DNA from: Varroa destructor
Lineage: Eukaryota > Arthropoda > Arachnida > Mesostigmata > Varroidae
NCBI RefSeq assembly: GCF_002443255.2
Contig: NW_019211454.1
Span: 36,119,877 to 36,183,876 of the forward strand
DNA length: 64,000 bases
Direction of reading: 5' to 3'
In this document: positions 1 to 13,210 of the stretch, one piece after another
How positions within the stretch are numbered: the first letter of the stretch is position 1
Layout: each line of letters begins with the position of its first letter
Notes under the pieces: model-generated
Database searches by the model: none
Told to the model about the DNA's origin: nothing
The model's input: the letters and a program-made list of their open reading frames with translations, nothing else
Made by a program: the position numbers and the translations under genes

Positions 1-1851
1 TTATGAATATTAAGGTCTATTGCTTGACCCACCATGTTAGGCAGAATTGAAATCAGACATATAAAAGGTAAAACTATGTTTATTTTCTTTTGCCATGAAA
101 CGCACCTTCGCGAATCTCGAGTAGTTTCTTGCTAAGTCTCGCTTATCTTGGCAATGGAAGAAGCGTTCTGCATCGCTTTCTAACGACAACACTTATCAGC
201 ATCACGATACATATCCATCTCATTAACGCGTTAGTTTATGGTCTTAAAAAAACAACAGCAGTCCTTTTCTGAGACAGACAAATACTTTCTCTAAGATACC
301 AGATCAAACGTGTACGGGATTTTTACAGGTAGTCAAAGGTAATCTAAAAGTTATTACAGGCAATGTGCTCCGAAAGGTAGCCTACTTCTACAATATGCGA
401 GACTCTTCTTGTTGGGTTTCATTAAAGTTGTAGTGTTTACATATGGTTTAGAAGTGTCAACACCTCTCGCAGATAGCACGTATTTCTTTATAAAGATAAT
501 GTTTAGTATCGGAACCCAACTGCTTTTGAACGTACTGTATAAATAGGTTTTCCAGCCCCGTATATGACTCATGACTTACTTAGCAGGTTGTACACAATCG
601 ATTTTCACAAAAATATTCTTGCTACCATAGATTACGCAGGGAATGTATTCCATAGTCATAGAATTTCTGATTTCGGGGCCTTGAAAAGTAAGGATGTGGC
701 TTTTTCGTTGAAGTTCATTGTATTAGACACTTATTTGTCAAGTGAATAACGTAAACGGAGTGACTATTCCCATCGCGTCTGTGTACTAATGTCCTAGATC
801 GTCTTTGCGGATGTGTGCTTAGGCGTTGCGCTGCTGAAGGAGAAAGCTTTTTTTTTTTTTATTGGCGACTGCTTTAGTGTAGAGCCAAAAATTGACAATT
901 GACGCTTTCTGTGTTGGGTTTTTGTTTTAATCGTTCCTATTACTGTCCATTGATTGATGATTAACTAGCGTATTTCTCGTCATCTGTGATGATCCGGCTG
1001 AAAAAGCCACATCGGGAGCAGCGAATAGCAAACGCCAACAAACGCACTCATGTACTAAACAGTCAACGAAGAAGAAATTCACTTTACAACTTCCGGCATT
1101 TTTTTCTATAGACAGCAAGAAGTTTCAGATAAGATTTTGATATAATGTCAATTTTCAATCTATAGCAGCAGCACTAATCGCCGAGTTTCCATTCTTACAA
1201 AATAAGAAGGGCTGTCGCGGGCGAGAAACATATTTAAGGCCAAAGACGCATCCCTGCACAAAACTTTCTAAACCTAAATTCCATTATTTTAATTGATGCG
1301 GTCGTGCACAAGTTTGCCCCGCGGAGTCTCCAAGCTTAGATACAGATTGCACAAGCTTACGTGTAACAGAAATTAATGTCGCATGCCCACAGAATTTTTT
1401 TTGCTGAAACGACCTTGCCGATAAAAAAATGAATCAGTTGAAATCGCTACCGACTTCTCAGTGAGGATGAAGTAAAAGCCGTCAAAAATGTTCTGATACC
1501 TGCAAGTGCAGTTAACGCGTGGCTGCCTCATTTCATAGAAAATGTTTTGGTTTCAATAAATGTCGCTTAAATATTTTTCACGCCGATCGGAAGGGCCGTA
1601 TTTCCTTTTATAGCCTGTTAGATAAATCGCCGTATTTATCTTATTTACCAGACGCACATTTGAATACGAGGGCTACACCCTATTCAAAAACAACGCGTTT
1701 TTTGGTTAAGCTTATATTAAGAATATAGGCATAAACAGCACATAACGATTTTCGACTAATGATTTTTTTCCTAATATTCGTTTTTATAAGATAATCACGT
1801 ACGTTCAAGTCGAAGTACATTAGGGTACTTGACATACAGTTTGATACGTAC
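1..1851. other. 3' flank or last intron of the Bok-type gene; no exon recognised
   Basis: This AT-rich stretch follows the donor after the BH2 exon. A Bok/Buffy protein should continue with a short linker and a hydrophobic tail anchor, entered in phase 0. I checked the minus strand behind the plausible acceptors near 1250, 1500 and 520. Each gave only a short open frame with no hydrophobic tail. The C-terminal exon therefore probably lies beyond the window edge, although a short or diverged exon here cannot be excluded. Nothing else is recognised. Confidence 0.4.
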
Positions 1852-1947
1852 CCAGCCGCCCTGTTGGGCAATCCACTGCGCAAGGTCTCGCTCCACAAAT
1901 AACGCGAGCGAGTTAACAATGGTCATTATATATTCAGGGTGGCCCAA
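1852..1947 (-). CDS. Bok: Bok/Buffy-type Bcl-2 protein, exon with BH2 domain
   Basis: A 96-nt, 32-codon exon that starts and ends in phase 0. The acceptor is a pyrimidine-rich tract ending TTCCAG; the donor is TGG|GTACGT. The product starts LGHPEYIM and contains ERDLAQWIAQQGGW, which is the BH2 signature (Trp, three to four residues, Gly-Gly-Trp). The exon stops exactly after this Gly-Gly-Trp, which is the intron position conserved in BCL2-family genes. It joins in frame to the BH1 exon upstream. BH2 forms one edge of the BH3-binding groove of these mitochondrial and ER membrane apoptosis regulators. The following tail-anchor exon is not seen in the window. Confidence 0.88.
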
Positions 1948-2424
1948 CTGGAAGGATGTAGAAGATTACCATCATTAACACAATAAAATATTGAGCAAGA
2001 GGTAAAAACATCCACGTTCACCTACCTCCTTTGAGGATAAATACTTCCGTAAATAATGAACTTCAACCAATTTCATATAACTAATATTTATTGATTAATA
2101 CTGGGTATTCAGTAAATATACACCATATATATTACAACAGAACGAAAATTTCTCAAATTGGGAAATGTATTATATCGATATGTTTGAGACCTACTATGGA
2201 AACAGGCCCATATCTAATGTGGCGCTTCAAAAAAATGTTGGCTGTGTATTCGTTGTGTAGCAGTTATTGTAAGTCTGAAAAAGTAAGTCCTGCCTATTAA
2301 ACATTACTAGCATCCATCGACGAGTGGCGGAATGATATATAATAGTCAATGTTTTATGCAACACATGTACCTAAGAGGTGCGCGTCAGAAGCCTGAAGGC
2401 CATTTCGCGAATAGAGGAACGTAC

Positions 2425-2586
2425 CTTGACGCAGTCGATGGCTAATCCGCCCGACAGTGAATAAAGCGCTGCTACTCGTCCCCAGGAGATGTCGTTTCGA
2501 AAAAGTTCCCTTGCCACGCACTCAAATACAGTCTGCACGGCCGACTCTGATGGAAGAGAATGTACACCGATGTTGCCCACAACCGT
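2425..2586 (-). CDS. Bok: Bok/Buffy-type Bcl-2 protein, exon with BH1 domain
   Basis: A 162-nt, 54-codon exon, phase 0 at both ends. The acceptor ends ACGACAG and the donor is AAG|GTACGT. The translation contains ELFRNDISWGRVAALYSLSG (residues 27-46), the BH1 motif with the invariant Trp-Gly-Arg, and continues GGLAIDCVK, the amphipathic alpha5 segment very like Bok, which reads GLAVDCV. The first residues (TVVGNIGVHSLPSESAVQTV) align with the Bok stretch between BH3 and BH1. An in-frame stop lies just upstream of the acceptor, which fixes the start. Coding frames on the plus strand over this interval are shadows. Confidence 0.92.
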
Positions 2587-5500
2587 CTGTCGTTAGCGTG
2601 TCGATAGCGATGGCAGCGTCAGTGTGTTATTGTTGTTGTTGGAGTTTGTTGGCAGGACAAAATGGCGACCGTAACGATACCATTGAGGTTGAGGCGCGTT
2701 TTAGACAGCCCGTCATAACGGCGCGTCGTTTCCGACGACATTCGATAGAAGCGTTAAGCAAACGTTGCTTGTACGTACGCATCGTATTTGGTTAAGAGCG
2801 CACCATATGCGCGTTTACATTTCGCGAAATATACCCGATAGCGACATAGCAATCAAGCAAAGTATAGCAGGCGAGGCAGCAGAAAAGATCGCCGAAAAGG
2901 CCCTTGATCAAGGCACGGGTAAAATTGGAACATCGATGTTGTGGTCATGGTGATGGTGTTTTATATGCGTTACAATATCGACATCGGTACGATGGTGCGC
3001 CATAACAGCAGATCCGATGAAACGAGGTCAAGACAGATTTGAAAGCGAAAAGTGGAATGCGTATGTTAGTAAGAGTTCCTTTAGCATATATATACGCAGG
3101 GCCTACATCTTTACGTATCACTTTTACACATCATAAGTGAAAATAATATGCAGGGAATCTTTAGAGGCAGTTTTTAATAGAGTCGATAAGGTCATCTCAC
3201 AAATTTAACTAAATCGAGTGTTTCGTTGAAGAATTTTTAGTATTACAAAAATTTTTGACTGACTGCTAAAAAAGATTTCATAACTTTTTTTTTAATGCGG
3301 GGAGTATAGTTTATTTCATACGACACATGCAAACCGACATGTGAGGAGTTCAAGATTTTCCACCTAGAAGACGAATTTGACAAAAGCAGCTAGAATTCGA
3401 GCGTTAAACCTCATTTGGTGTATCACTAAGTGTCACTCAGAATGGCTGAGTTTACATATCGGAATGGGTCTGTTGTCTCCATCGTGTACCATGGGTTTGA
3501 AAGACTCCTGCCAACAAAATCGCAAGCTATGCCTTGTTACAACTTGCGAAAAAAAGACACGATATGTTCAAGTGATAGTTGGCCATCCCACAATTGAACT
3601 GAAATCGTATTAAAAATGTCTCGAGTTTTACATCCTGTACTTAAGTCGTTAGATGTTGCTTCAAACGGCTGATCGTTTGTACGAACCGAGATGTGCCCAC
3701 GCCCAGATTCCAACCTAAACAATCGCATAATCATAAATTTAGTAGATAAACAGCTACCGTTGCATCATCATGAGGACGTCGGCAAATTGCGTTATTAGAA
3801 AAGATCCAGGTTAGTTTGCAAGTTTTTAATGAAAAATAATTACAGTCAAAATCGGAGCCCGATCAAACACTTAAAGTTAATTGCAAGAAGTATCTAACTG
3901 TCAAATGTCACAGTGGAATTATTATTATGCTAGTAATCACATTATAAATATATCGCTGTAGGCCTGGAAAAGCGCTCGTGCATATACCGTCCTGTTCAAT
4001 ATTCACATATTTCCTGGTCGGCTTGTATAAAGTAATAGTCGTTGTCAAACAACGAGGCCTACTATAGTCTTCCCTTCAAAGTCATCACTGGCAATAATAC
4101 ACAAATGCGGAAAACCAGTTTGAAGAGAGCTGCCGATGGTCACTCAGGAAAACTTCTACGATAGCCAAGTGTAGCATCTTTGCACCGCAAAACGAAACAA
4201 ATTGCCTATCGAGGCGCTGTGGCCTTATTTACTTTAGCGACTCATCAAATCTCGTTTACTGCTTTCCGCTGTTTTTTTTTATCCGTTGGAAAGTATAGTT
4301 TTTCAAGAGATTTTTTTGACGATTCCGTAAAAACTTCACATCTTGACAACCTTTAGCCTATATCATTTCATATCGTTCATTCCTTGTTTAGAAACCAAAG
4401 GAAATAATGATTATTTCGCGAAGGCTCATTTGTCTCCTTGCTGTTACATGGACGACAGTGTAAGGTACTATAAAGTGGCTGTTACTGAGGGGATTTTTAT
4501 TTTGGATCATGAATATTCAAGCAGCCTGTAGTTTCCATAAAAAGCAGTTCCGAACTTAAAGCATGAGTGATCACATAATTGGGCTACATCTGAGAACAAA
4601 AAAGCTGTGTCAGCTTCTCTTGACTATGACTGACGATCCTTTCTGAGTTTCTAGCAATTCTGTTAGCTTCTCTACGGTACAGAAAGTGAACCGATTCGCC
4701 CATGTTGATTAAGCCGTCCGCCAGCAGGAAGCCATAGCTAAGAAGGCTAAAACGTTTACAACAGTATCCGTACGCTGCAGTGTCTTCACCTCAGTGCGCC
4801 AAAAAGCATATACCCCCTTCGACTAGCTGGGCAACGCTACCATATGTTAACCACGTAATCTTAATTCAGCTTGTTGCCTTCAGCTCACAGGCCCTTGCAG
4901 TGTATATATATATATGGAAATCATGCTGTGATACCTATGATATATCGCTCTGCATCAGTTGCTTTCACATATAAACTCCGCAGGACGAACAAATGAGCAC
5001 TTACTTCACCTTACGACTGAACAATTTTGTTATTATGACCAAGTGAAAATACCTGAATCTTCAATAGAAAGGCTGTTGTATATAGCCATGCTCCGAAGTA
5101 AATTCTCAAAAAGCAATCTTAAAGTTACAATGTTTAAGCTTGGCACTATACATAATTTCTACAGTTGTTTGGCCAATCCTGATACAATCACCAAGAAAGC
5201 CAATTCAACTAAATAGTAGAGATACAGGGTACGTGGCACGAAGGTAATTTTAGAACGCGTTTCGAGAACAGACATCGAACGTTCTCGCTACGAGCAGCGT
5301 CGCTATCGTGTGTGCCTGATATGCCAGACTTCTCTTTGAACTAAAACGCTGTATGACCGCTCTAGCGTAACTTTGTCACGCAGGCAAAACTTTTTTTTGT
5401 CGTTAGCTTTAGGCAAACATACAACAGATTAATTCATTGCGTAGCTCAAGCCAGGGATGTCCACTCGTAATCTGAATAGCTGGGTATATACATATATAGA

Positions 5501-8043
5501 CCGTTCGAACGGTAACCATTCATTTGCAGTCAATGACAATGCAGCCAAATCGCAATATGTGATGCGGAAAGTTTGCAGGGACGGTTAGGAGCCAGTATGT
5601 ATGTAAAAGTTCTCAGTAGATTGATTTGTGCTTATCGATCTGGATCGCCATTTGCATGAACGCGTCATTAAGTGACTTCAGTAACTTTTAAATAGTCTTC
5701 GTTTGGGCAAGATGCAACCTTTACCGATTTCTGTAGGTTAAATGTCTAGTTTCAATGAATTTCACGTTATTTTCTTGTACACATGTTCCTGCATGTTGAA
5801 TTTTTATAAAGCTCTGAACATCAGTTATTATGTTTGCATTTAAAAAAATTGTACGCTTTAATAACATTGTCCTGTTTCATATACGGCATGGTATAGTGCA
5901 AGCTGGCAGGTGTCACAGCAGCGAAAAATTCAAATGCCAATTTATTCAGCAGACTTTGTCCGCCAGATGAAGTATCAATAGAAGGCCATTTGCTGTCTAT
6001 TCATTAATTCAATGCTCCAAAAAATGTCGAAGCTGCTAATTGTGCCTATAGCAGATGTTACGTACCCGTTAAAACAGATGAAGTTCATTTACATTACCAA
6101 TTTTACTTTAGTGTTATACAATGCTACAAAAAATCTACAATGCAGCTTTATTAATTTTACTCAACTATACCCTCATAACGACAGAGAAACGTGCGCGTCG
6201 ACGGGGATAGCCTCACAAAAATTGTTGAGTCTCGTTTATACGAGTTGGCACACTGAACCTAATTACAAGTAAGCACATCTCTATGTGGGCATATGGCGTA
6301 GAGTGGCTTACTTAAATCTCAACTTTCTCTTATAAATTGTTTTCAACTTGAATTGTACCTAAACAAAACTAGATATTTTAATAAGATTGTTTACATGGTT
6401 ATGTTGAGCTAGTGATATATTTATTGACGTTGATCATATCTTAATCTCGGAGCCTAAATAGTTCAACAGTCATTTTCAAGGTATTCCTTCGTTAATTTCC
6501 AAATTTCCAAGATAGTAGCCATGTGTCAAGCGATATTCGTAGGTATAGATTTGTTAAAGCGTTACTCAATCGGCTGCACAGAAAAAACCCAGCAAGTACA
6601 AGTTTGGACTTATAGCAGGTCAAAACACAAATATCCAAAGGTTCAAAAGGGCTAAGAAGACTACAAGGTGCAAAACGTCTAAATGGCTAAACGTTGGAAC
6701 TTGTATGGACGATCTAATTGGCAATACTTTCTTTAAAAAAACAGCTGCTCATTTGCGTATAAAAAAATAACCCGCGAGCCATTTTGGTCAGTTTTCAAGT
6801 TTTTCAGATTCTCACATTATTCAACACCTTCCTTTAAACATATAGTTCTTGGATATTTCGGAAGTTTCACGAATACTGGTAATTGCGTAGAAAAAAAATT
6901 CTAATTTTTGTGAAGGCTAGTAAAACACTGAGAGATAATAAAACAGATAATAAGAGAATAAATAATAATCTTCGTTTAAATTTTTTGATGATGACGCACC
7001 GTTTCTCGCTATGCCCGCTAGTTTATTCGTCATATACTTTTTCCCCAGACTTCATAATAGGCTTCCTGAAATCTTTAGCGACCAGTCGAAAAAAAAGTCC
7101 GGATTTATGATATTTTACCGCAAACAAAAGGCACCTGTTGTACCGTATTGTCTTTCAGCCTACGCAAATTTACGTGGGCTTCTGGCTGTGAGTTTTAGCT
7201 AAGAAATGAATGACTTTATAACTTTTCATTGCGAGCGATGCATATATTAGATAACATGGCTGCGAACGCAGTTCATGTCAGCCGTCTTTCTAAATGACGC
7301 CGTTTGAATTCTAGAACGACAGGATTCTGATTGTTCGATCGCCTAGCGGAAATGTCTACGCAGCCGAGGATCTCAATGTAAAACATCTTCCGTTATCCGC
7401 AGCCTCCTCATGTATCTCGCAAAAGATAAATATTACAAAGCGAAAAAAAAACCCGCTGACAGTTCCTAAATACCGATGCAATCGAATAGCGCGCAAAGAG
7501 ATAAAAAGCTCTTCTTTTGTCACAGACCCATTAGGCTAGACAAAAACAATGCAACTGTTGTATAATCTTCCAGTTGTTCTGTTTTAGAAGACGCCCGTGT
7601 TTTCTCAGCTATCTTTAGGTAGGCGCTTAATTAAACCAAGCAATTGCGCTGCTAATAAAAAGTTTCTTTAATGAATAAAAGAAAAGTAAGTTTATGTCAT
7701 GTAAATAGCAGCTACACCGGAAGGTACGATAATAACGATCCTACTGTCGATTCTGTCTGAATTCTCTCGCAAAGCGCAATAGTGGCATCAGGTCAGTCGA
7801 GCAAAGATAAATTAGCCTAACTTATCTAACTGAAGCGTGGAAGGTTTCTTAGAAAAAAAAGTTAGAAACGCTACCTTTAGGGTAAATTTAACGATTTTAA
7901 TGAAACAAATAGCAAACTGACTTGATTGCTTCAATTTCTAGAGAGTCACATGCGAAATATTTTATCCTGAATGTAACTTATGCTCAAAGCTGCTCCTAGG
8001 ATAAAAAATATTGCGCCTTTTGTCAACCCTTCGGCCTCAACAG

Positions 8044-8115
8044 AAGTGCAAACAGACCTCAATGCGATGAGTGCGACCTTAATTAACTGCTGGTTTAGTG
8101 GCAACGTGTTCCTTG
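8044..8115 (+). CDS. Possible small exon on the strand opposite the Bok-type gene
   Basis: A 72-nt segment lies between a good acceptor (pyrimidine-rich, ending CCTCAACAG) and a strong donor (TTG|GTAAGG) on the plus strand. Only one phase is open, giving VQTDLNAMSATLINCWFSG and a few more residues. It lies inside an intron of the minus-strand gene, so if real it belongs to a nested gene. No partner exon was found and the peptide matches no family I know. Chance is a real alternative. Confidence 0.18.
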
Positions 8116-10835
8116 GTAAGGCCCACACTGAAGCGGACTCATGGCGAGTGATTCTTCTAGTTTCTTTCGTTAGTCTCATACAACTTCTAATGATCTAATA
8201 ACAGCTCACAGAAGCAAAATTTCACAGATGCTTGCTTGTATGTAGGTCGTTGCTACCGCTTTTATCGCAATGGTTAATTAAAATAAAGTATAGTTTAAGC
8301 ACATAACTCTGCTTTCCGGATATTGGTTGTCCACGTTGTTTTTGCTATCAAGTAAAGGTTACAGAAACAATGTACAAACACAGCAGACTGGCCGCGTGTG
8401 TGTGGAGTGCTCGCTGTCCTGTAGTGCATGGAACAACACATACACATCCTATGGCGAATCGAAGGCGTATAGAAAGGCCCGTTTTTTGTGCCTTCTGCAA
8501 AATGCCGATGACAATGATAACGCGAGGCCTAACCCAGGAACCTGTATGATCTCAAAAATAAAAAAGCGCTGAGCAAGGATGTTTATTTTTCAAATAAACC
8601 TATTTTGCCTACACACTTTCTTGCTTGTGAGGCATCCAGCAAAGCAATACATCTCTCTGAAGCCGAGTATATTCTTAATTCATTTTGATTGTTAGTTTTG
8701 TTGTTCGATACCGTCTAGTTGACATAAGTGTAGCAAATAATTAAAAATTTTATATACGTAGTTTGTCTGCAAAACCATACATACGAGACACTGAAAACCG
8801 CGATACAATCGTGAAGAGAACATATTACCGTTACAATTACATTACTTGAGTGCCAATAATGTTGATACGTTTTTCGGTGGCATCTTTGTACACTAGCTTG
8901 CCTAATGAATGTGGTTCCTACACCTATTATTGAAATATAAAAGCATGAAATAAGTAAAAAAAACGGTGAGTGTACAAGAAGTCTCGAGCACATAGCTTCT
9001 TCCATCAACGGAGCCGTCTCATAAACTCAAATAGACTAATCACGGGCCAAACAAAAACATCCGATATCACTGTATTGCCGATGGGAGTTTTCAAAAGGAA
9101 GAGCTTTTATTTTGTTTTCGTGAAGTTCACTAACTTAGATAGCATCTAAAGACGTGCAGTAAAATGTTCATAACAGAGACTTAGCGATATAGTTATTGGG
9201 CGAACGTCTTACTATTGACGAAGCCTTTCTACGATTACGTTAAAAGGTTACTAGCGTATAGTTATACGAAATCGCTTCACTCTATAAATATCTGATAAGA
9301 GTGTACAACGGTACAAAATTGAGAAGACCGTGCATATACCCCAACCATGTATATTCATCTGCTTTAACGTAACAGCTGCTGTAGGCACAATTAACCGACC
9401 GGTGGTTTTAAGGGTATCGGAAGGTGTAAGGCCGTGAACGGCCTCCTGCTGTTACTTCATCTGCCGGACAACATCCGATCTAGGGATTGAATACTTAAAT
9501 TATATCATGCCGTATATGAAAGTGAACAATTTCATGTAACCATATAATACAAACTTAATAATTATTGTCCAGAGTCCTGTAAATATTAATAGCAACTAGA
9601 TAAACATACCTGCGCGACGATGTTATAAAGTTCTCCAAATACAAAATTCTACTCTACAGGAGTCTACACCCACATTGAAAACAATGAGAAAAGCAAACCA
9701 TATCCTTTAGCGAAAATGGTAAGCCTTTGCCAAATTCATACGGTTTCCGGGCACATGCACCGTTGCTCACTCACGCGTCGCACTTTATTCAGGGTAAAAA
9801 CACACACAAATCATCGGACTCGCTTAGTGACGTGTTTATACCAATAGCGATTTTGCGTCAACAAGCGCACAGCGATCTATCGATAGCTCGCTTACCCGCG
9901 GTCGGTGCAAATTTTCCATATTAGTTGTTCGCGGGTTCGGCCGTAAAATGGGTTAAATAATACGTTTGTTTACAAACAAAGAAGTGCTAAGCGCATAGCA
10001 TGATCGTATGCGGCGGCCGCTGTCAATAGTAATGAGGACGTCACGTCTTAGTAAAACGTGTTACCTTACTAATTACTAGGCGCTATTTTCTATTTCATTT
10101 CGTCACATTATTTATTAAATTTCAAAGTATCAATGATACCGTATGAGTTAACAGAAATATTATAATGAATGCAATAGTACGGGGCAGTTATACCCGCTAC
10201 ATCTTAGGCTAGCAGACCACTTCGTCCGTTCGACTAAGGTTTACAGTGTGCTATCAACATGCATTGTAGAAGTTTACGTTGAAATATACAAAAGCGAAGG
10301 ATGCGCCAAATTCTCAAAGCGGATACGATCAATGTTATAGTTGGTCTTTTCAATTTTCAAAAATAGATAATCTAACGAAAAAAGTAGAATAATACAACAA
10401 GATAAATTCATACGGTTGAGCCCGTTTAACCTATTTGCCTTTATAGTTAGGCAAGGCACGGAAAGGTGGGCGTGTTAAATAAACGCGAAAAAGAGTTGTA
10501 CTCCGGTGCCACGTTGGAATGCAGTTCTAAATTGTAGCCTCATAGTTATATGTTAGCTAACTCTTGCATTTGTCCTCTCTGTGTTGCTTAGAAGTGGGCC
10601 TTAATTCAAACAGTTCCAACTGCTAGGTTCCATTTCGATGAGCGGGAATCTAACTTATAAATGGGTTACGCTTTTTAAAAATAAAGCAATGGTTTATTTA
10701 TTAACAGCGATAGCGATTTTTTTAGTTCTCTTATTTTATTAACTGCTGCTATTCTTGTTTCCAGCCAACTACTGTCGAAAGAAAAGGTCTTCTATGGCAA
10801 GCGAATCGTAAGAGCAAAAAAGGTTTCCAGCCTTT

Positions 10836-11160
10836 TTACGTCAGGTTTTCGATGAACCGTGTCTCGAGAGAGCCTATTCCGTTGATCTGGCTCGTGCTAC
10901 CACATACGCTAACCATCCGTTCTGTTCTCTCATCCTCTGGCCGGCCACCATTGCCCGCTTCCACAGGCGCCGTTACAGCAGTATTCGCATGCATTTGACG
11001 TTGGTGAAGGAGGCTGGAAGGTTGAATAATTGACGCTAGACGCATTGCATTGGTACTTGGCATTGTAGAGGTTTCTAGTGGACGCTTCTATAGTCGCTTC
11101 GTCTTGCGGCCATCGCTCTCGTGTGCCGCTAAGCATGCCCCGGTGGAATAGGACATCCAC
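10836..11160. other. GC-rich island with coding character, strand ambiguous
   Basis: This island has balanced composition unlike its AT-rich surroundings and reads as protein on both strands. On plus, an acceptor ending GTCAG precedes an open frame 10845-11033 (62 residues, beginning VFDEPCLERAYSVDLA, then a stop). On minus, an acceptor ending CTTCCAG at 11014 precedes a frame to 10836 containing GGRPEDERTERMVSVCG and ending FIENLT-stop. A second minus frame covers 11160-10930 (begins VDVLFHRGMLSGTRERW). The plus frame and the first minus frame share codon register, so one is a shadow. It lies in the Bok-type intron and is not needed for that protein. Confidence 0.35.
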
Positions 11161-12588
11161 GCCCTGTGCGTGCCACTCACGAGAAAAGTGGAAGATTAAC
11201 CTGTTGTCCGTTTATACAGTCATAGAGCCAAAACGCTGTGACGCTCTTCAGGTTACACACTGCCATGTCTAGTCACAGGGAACGTACGAGCACTAACAGT
11301 AGCTATACGTTTATAGCTGATATGCGGCTGATTCGAGCTCGTCAGAAAAATTTGGCAAACCATGGGTAATCACTAGCCGCAGCAGAAGCGGCGTTTGCCA
11401 GTAACGTGAGCGGTAGGCAGCAGTGAATTGTCTAAAAGCAATTTGCTCCACTTACTTGCAATTTGTGGTAGTTATGTCAAGAGTATTATGTTAACATTAT
11501 AGCAAACGGCACTCTCTCATGATATATCACTATTACATTAACTTCAGCTACTTCACGCCTAATGGCTAAAATTAACCGGGAAAATCTGCGTTGTTGTCTA
11601 CAACAGCGTGCCATCTAATGGCTTGCGTTCTCTGTCCAATTTACCTTCAAGGTGAACTCTACTAATGAGATGAACCGCTCCGATAGACCCTTGTAGCTGT
11701 CTTTTGTATAGAATTTCACGTTCATGCATCAACAGTATAACAGCATTAACATCTCCTTCCGAAAAGGCCCTGTACCGCTATGAAAGAGATATGAAAAATG
11801 GTTCATTAACTAGGGGGCAAAAGTATATGTCGGCTAAAGTTCACAAGTATTTTTTTCTAAGATTTCCTTTACCGCTTCTATATATTCAACTCTACACTTT
11901 CCGGTTTTACTTCTATAATATGTAAAAAAATTCTCGGAACGTGTTGATTCTTACAAACGAAGCTGCATGTATATTCTTTGTTAGCTAGGGATTCTTGTGG
12001 GGAAATAATTGTTGTCTAAATGTATAAACCTTTTATAATAATTTGTAGCTACAATTACTCAAGCGTAACAAAGTTACAGAGCTGAGGCCGCGTGCGACTC
12101 TAATTTATGAGAAGGACTCGACATTCAAACTGAGAAAATTGCCTAGAACGAAGAAACCTGGAAGACGACTATTTGCGAAAAAGACTTCTTGTGCCTTCCA
12201 TCTTAATCCGATTAAGCTGATCCTACCGTAACCTACCTAGAGTACACCGAACCTCCAAACACTGGCTCGCCAAACCTATGTGAAGATTTAGCACACATTT
12301 TTATCTGTATAGGAAAATATGCATTTAAAATTAATATCTATGAAATTAGCACAAGTTCCAAACTTTTTGGCTAAGATGCTTCGGTTCTGGCAGAAACATT
12401 TGCTACAGTGGTATTTTGCACATGGATGGACAAGTAGGGTCTCGTTATAATAAAAGGGCCTTCGAACATTGGGCCTTGCTAAAATCACACCGCCAATATC
12501 AATATTTTTAATTACTATGGGTGATCCCGATCTATTTAAGTGTCGCCATTTAAACCACATTAGTTCGCCGTAGAACAAATTGATTACT

Positions 12589-12738
12589 CGATGGCTATAC
12601 TTAAAGAATGAACTTTGTCTGATGGGTCGCATTGTCTCGGCAAGCAAAGGCGAAGTGCCCAGACTTTGACTGTCCCGAACAGGAAGGACCGTGAGCGACG
12701 GTCCCGTCACACGTTTCATTAAATTCGTTGATGGATAA
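12589..12738 (+). mobile_element. Decayed BEL/Pao-like LTR retrotransposon fragment (pol 3' end, DUF5641-like)
   Basis: Plus-strand translation gives LCLMGRIVSASKGE, then after one in-frame TGA, LSRTGRTVSDGPVTRFIKF and a stop. This follows the C-terminal pol pattern of BEL/Pao elements: W-x-L/M-G-R-I, a variable part, then R-T-x-G-R-T-V-x-R-P-V-T-x-L-I-x-L. The opposite-strand frame of 174 codons over 12288-12812 is probably its shadow. I could not find LTRs or upstream integrase, so this is an old fragment. Family assignment rests on my reading of a short motif. Confidence 0.42.
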
Positions 12739-13164
12739 ATAAAACATACAGTAGCGTATTTTAAATGTGGGTAGTCGTTTTTTATTTTATTTCTAAAAAG
12801 GTGCCACGGCATAGGGATATTTTTCAGAGGGATCTTTTTTTTATATAGCTTACGAATAGTGGCATCAACTTTTATATTTTCATATTATTATATAGAAGCT
12901 GAACTAAACGTTCCGGCGAGATTTAACCATATGCGTAACTGAAGAGTTTAAAGCATGTATATCTTGTTGTATATTAGGTTTATCAATAACATTCAGTGTT
13001 TTTTTTTTGAAACTAACTAAAAATTGTTACCTGTAGCGGGCTTGAACCTTTTCAAAAAACCGATTTTGTTTGCTTTCGTCCTGTACGAGGTATTCAATTG
13101 ATAACAATCGAAGAATTGACGAAGAGCAGGCGTGTTTGATCTCATCATGTATTTACAAAAATTT

Positions 13165-13170
13165 TATATA

Positions 13171-13210
<40 letters not shown>
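13165..13210. repeat. (TA)n microsatellite
   Basis: An alternating TA tract of about 46 bp with one interrupting C. It lies just downstream of the BH3 exon on the gene strand. Confidence 0.97.

Noticed and set aside
1150..1270. Candidate last exon of the Bok-type gene after a GTGCAG acceptor
   Set aside because: The phase-0 frame is short and lacks a hydrophobic tail anchor, so it does not fit.
2457..2953. Plus frames of 112 and 62 codons
   Set aside because: The first starts antisense to the BH1 exon and runs past it; the second has no convincing splice partner. Both may reflect a GC-richer intron patch.
12288..12812. 174-codon minus open frame
   Set aside because: Composition is unconvincing and the plus strand here shows a BEL/Pao-like pol pattern, so it is more likely a shadow.
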